Shown here piece by piece: positions 61,516 through 64,000 of a DNA stretch of 64,000 nucleotides. The notes under the pieces were generated by a model, which was not told the DNA's origin, made no database searches, and saw only the letters and a list, made by a program, of their open reading frames with translations. Positions within the stretch are counted from its first letter, which is position 1. The number at the start of each line of letters is the position of its first letter. The stretch is from assembly GCF_001571385.1 (NCBI RefSeq), contig NZ_BCNW01000001.1:2519470-2583469 (forward strand), written 5' to 3'. This DNA comes from Methanofollis ethanolicus (GTDB taxonomy: Archaea > Halobacteriota > Methanomicrobia > Methanomicrobiales > Methanofollaceae). The translations under genes were made by a program, and so were the position numbers.

Positions 61516-62409
61516 ATGCATTCCCCCCAGGACGAAGACGCCCTCTCGGAGGTCGTCGGCTTTGTGCTCCTTCTCGGTGTCCTCGTCCTCGCCCTCTCGG
61601 TCTACCTGCTCTATGCCGTGCCGGCAGAGGGGCGGGAGAACGAGATCACGCATATGAACATGGTGAAGGACCGGTTCACCGACTACAAGATCGCGCTTGA
61701 TTCTCTCTGGGTGAATGAAAAGAGCGGAGTGCTCCTCTCAACGGCCTTCGACCTCGGAACCGGCGCGGCGGCGACGGAAGGCGGAGGTTTTGCGCTGCCC
61801 ATCCTCTCGCCGGTGGGATCGGGTGGGAGCGTCGCAGTGAAGGGCGACGGGGCGGCCCTTACGATCACGGCAGGGGAGAAAGAGGCGACCATCCCTCTCG
61901 GCAGTCTCACCTACACGTCTTCGAACAACTACTGGGTGGACCAGACCTGGACATATCAGATGGGAGCGGTCTTCCTCTCGCAGGAGGGGGGAACAACGGT
62001 GCGGGTCGGACCTTCGATCGCAGTGGCACGGGCCAGGGAGAACATTACCCTCACCATCACCCCGATCAGTCTCAATGGCTCAGCGAAGATCGGGGGGTCA
62101 GGGCCGGCGCGGATAGAGACCAGGATGCGTGGGAGCGATCCCTCCTCCCTTGACGGCACCTACGACCGGGTGGACCTGGTTGTCATGACCAAAGATATGG
62201 AAACGGCATGGGCATGGGAGAGGGCCTTCAAAGAGGTGCAGCAGAGGGCGAGGGCAGAAGGGGTCGATCCCTTGCAGTGCCTGCCCGGTCTGAGCGAAGA
62301 CGGGGCCACACTGATGATTCAGCCGCAAGAGGGCAAGAAAGTCATCCTCAAACTCTATCCGGCAAATTACACGGTGACGATCCACAACGCGGCGTCCCTG
62401 ATGGAGTGA
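61516..62409 (+). CDS. type IV pilin-like protein 1
   Basis: A 297-residue protein with a class III signal peptide-like N-terminus: acidic EDALSEVVG before a hydrophobic helix (FVLLLGVLVLALSVYLLYAV). This is the pattern of archaeal type IV pilins and archaellin-like proteins, cleaved by a PibD-type peptidase. The rest is a beta-rich extracellular domain with no named family. It begins the pilin-like cluster, with 4 bp to the next gene. Confidence 0.8.
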   Translation: MHSPQDEDALSEVVGFVLLLGVLVLALSVYLLYAVPAEGRENEITHMNMVKDRFTDYKIALDSLWVNEKSGVLLSTAFDLGTGAAATEGGGFALPILSPVGSGGSVAVKGDGAALTITAGEKEATIPLGSLTYTSSNNYWVDQTWTYQMGAVFLSQEGGTTVRVGPSIAVARARENITLTITPISLNGSAKIGGSGPARIETRMRGSDPSSLDGTYDRVDLVVMTKDMETAWAWERAFKEVQQRARAEGVDPLQCLPGLSEDGATLMIQPQEGKKVILKLYPANYTVTIHNAASLME

Positions 62410-62413
62410 GAGC

Positions 62414-63229
62414 ATGACACACGACACCCATGAAGAAGGAGTCTCCGAGGTGATCGGGGCCGTTCTCCTCGTCGGCCTGACAGTCCTCGGCGTGGCGATC
62501 GTAGCGGCCGTCCTCCTCTCCGGCCCCCAGACCACGGAGATCCCCCATGCCACGATCGTCGCGGGGAATGAGAGCGGCAACATTGTCCTTGTCCACGAGG
62601 GAGGCGACCCCCTCCAGAAGGGGGAGTACAGGATCTATCTCGATACAAGGAATGGCCTTGTGGACGGGACCGGTGACTTCACCGGACCTGCAGACGGCGT
62701 CTGGTCGATCGGTGAGGCCATCACCTATACGGGGAGTGTAAAACCCCATCGTGTGGTCGTCACCGCCGTCACAGGGGGCGGGGAGACGTTCCTTGCCGAA
62801 CCTGCATTCGATGGCGGTGGGGCGGCGGTCTTCGCGCCCGACCCGGTGGACCCGGGGGCAGGCGGAGGAGCGGTGACGCCGGGTGGAGAGAATGAAACAC
62901 CCCCCGTGGTTATCGTCATTCCAGAGCTCGGTACAGATCTAAAATTTGAAAAAAACGGCCATTATTATTCAAACGTAAATGCTAACGTCACTGATCCAGA
63001 CATTAAACGGGTGGATTTTGTAATGTACGACTATGATACAAGGCCACCAAAAGTAGTTGACATTCAACCCGCATCCAAAGATCCCGCAACTCAAGAGTAT
63101 TCAGCAAAATTTGAGTTCCCACCGGGTCAGATAAAGGGAGTAAAACAGGTCGTCATTATGGCAATTGCCTTTAATGATACTGCAGTTGTCGGAAAGGACG
63201 CATGCAAAGTAAATATCACAGGGACATAA
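62414..63229 (+). CDS. type IV pilin-like protein 2 with AT-rich C-terminal part
   Basis: A 271-residue pilin-like protein. The N-terminus EEGVSEVIGAVLLVGLTVLG is a typical archaeal pilin start, and SGNIVLVHEGGDPLQKGEYR is a conserved domain of the family. After a Gly/Pro-rich linker (about 145-165), the DNA from about 62935 to 63229 becomes markedly AT-rich and its codon choice changes (AAA, GTA, AAT). This part encodes a beta-rich domain unlike its neighbours, so it may have been acquired. Confidence 0.8.
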   Translation: MTHDTHEEGVSEVIGAVLLVGLTVLGVAIVAAVLLSGPQTTEIPHATIVAGNESGNIVLVHEGGDPLQKGEYRIYLDTRNGLVDGTGDFTGPADGVWSIGEAITYTGSVKPHRVVVTAVTGGGETFLAEPAFDGGGAAVFAPDPVDPGAGGGAVTPGGENETPPVVIVIPELGTDLKFEKNGHYYSNVNANVTDPDIKRVDFVMYDYDTRPPKVVDIQPASKDPATQEYSAKFEFPPGQIKGVKQVVIMAIAFNDTAVVGKDACKVNITGT

Positions 63230-63249
63230 AATTTTTCGGAGATATTCTC

Positions 63250-64000
63250 ATGACGCACACAGACACCGCCGCCAGCGAACTCACCGCCGTCATGGCCCTC
63301 ATCGCCATCTTCATGACAGCGGCGGCGGTCGTCGGCGTCATGGTCCTCTCGAACCCGCCGGGCGACAAGGCGCCCGCGATGCTTGCGCATGTCGAGGAGG
63401 AGAACGGGAGCGCCTATCTCTACCATGACGGCGGCGACCCCCTCGAAAAAGGGCACTTCACCCTTCTCGTCGACGGAGCGCCCTGGACTAACGCCACCCT
63501 CGTCGATGCGTCGGGTATTGAGCCTGAGGCCGGGATGTGGACGACATGGGGGACCGGGCAAGCCCTCGTCCTTTCAGGCGTCTCTTCGGCGGCAGAGATC
63601 AGGATCGTCGCCGACGGCGTCGACCGGAGAGGCGGCTCTTGGCTCATTTTCGAGAACGGCACGGCGGCAACACCGACAACCGTCACAACAGTACCGACGA
63701 CCACAACGATAGTGCCGACAACAACAGTCACAGCAGTACCGACGACTGAACCGACCCCGGTGCCCATCGACACCGACTTCGTCGCCAATATGACCCTGGG
63801 CACGGCACCCCTGACCGTCGGGTTCACCGACCTCTCCACCGGCGATCCCACAGCGTGGTCCTGGGACTTCGGCGACGGCGTCAACTCGACGGAACAGAAC
63901 CCGACGCATATCTACACCACACCGGGCATCTATACCGTCAAACTCACCGCCTCGAACACATACAGCTCCGACAACGAGACGAAGACCGCATACATCATCG
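63250..64000 (+). CDS. type IV pilin-like protein 3 with Thr linker and PKD domain (partial)
   Basis: The frame stays open to the window edge (250 codons seen). It starts MTHTDTAASELTAVMALIAIFM, a pilin-like signal and hydrophobic helix. The domain with YLYHDGGDPLEKGHFTLLVD is shared with pilin-like protein 2. A Thr/Val/Pro-rich linker (about 138-172) follows, then a PKD domain (APLTVGFTDLSTGDPTAWSW) resembling those of the giant surface protein. It may be a pilin that displays a PKD adhesin. The C-terminus is missing. Confidence 0.8.
   Translation, partial: MTHTDTAASELTAVMALIAIFMTAAAVVGVMVLSNPPGDKAPAMLAHVEEENGSAYLYHDGGDPLEKGHFTLLVDGAPWTNATLVDASGIEPEAGMWTTWGTGQALVLSGVSSAAEIRIVADGVDRRGGSWLIFENGTAATPTTVTTVPTTTTIVPTTTVTAVPTTEPTPVPIDTDFVANMTLGTAPLTVGFTDLSTGDPTAWSWDFGDGVNSTEQNPTHIYTTPGIYTVKLTASNTYSSDNETKTAYII

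Overview
The window looks like a chromosome segment of a hydrogenotrophic methanogen of the order Methanomicrobiales, of a Methanofollis/Methanoculleus type (inference from gene content and high GC). It carries archaeal Trm1, DRG GTPase, diphthine synthase, a NusA-like KH protein and the methanogen-specific YcaO/TfuA pair that thioamidates methyl-coenzyme M reductase. Many promoters show a TATA box about 25 nt before the start codon, which implies leaderless mRNAs. Other genes are packed into ATGA-type overlaps.

Layout. 1-5.3 kb: end of a DUF3160 lipoprotein gene, tRNA-Arg(CCT), trm1, a DRG GTPase, tRNA-Glu(CTC). 5.3-16.7 kb: PHP hydrolase, PadR-controlled ABC-2 exporter, cardiolipin synthase, MarR regulator with two tandem MATE exporters, ZIP transporter, nucleotidyltransferase, membrane protein. 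16.8-19.2 kb: ubiquitin-like sulfur carrier, YcaO and TfuA. 20-24.4 kb: small envelope and hypothetical genes, including a peptide-deformylase-like protein, a frameshifted membrane gene and a BofA homologue. 24.4-27.3 kb: a TusA, DsrE, IscS, IscU, HxlB operon in which IscS lacks its PLP lysine. 27.6-33.3 kb: a 1927-residue surface protein with PKD and Kelch domains. 33.6-41.3 kb: two paralogous polar amino-acid ABC operons, separated by a decayed sodium:neurotransmitter symporter gene and a block of repeats. 41.5-52.8 kb: housekeeping and membrane genes (phosphodiesterase, FKBP, MsrB, K+ channel, SIMPL, NusA-like, HisE, DUF151, UPF0104, DUF357, DphB). 52.9-57.3 kb: an iron operon (DtxR-FeoA, FeoB) ending in two degenerate KaiC-like genes, one fused to a small GTPase. 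57.4-61.4 kb: PolX, two convergent cis-prenyltransferase homologues and a radical SAM protein. 61.5-64 kb: three consecutive type IV pilin-like genes, the last cut by the window edge.

Interspersed between genes is a modular, GC-rich, hairpin-forming repeat family near 3.1, 5.0, 19.4-20.0, 37.4-38.2, 42.2 and 48.7-49.9 kb. One copy (48820-49094) has clear terminal inverted repeats and looks like a non-autonomous MITE. No transposase, rRNA gene or CRISPR array was seen.

The strongest leads for new biology are the Feo-linked KaiC-like/GTPase module, the sulfur operon with the lysine-less IscS, the convergent cis-prenyltransferase pair with an apparent CTG start codon, the ubiquitin-like protein next to YcaO-TfuA, and the Kelch propellers nested inside PKD domains.
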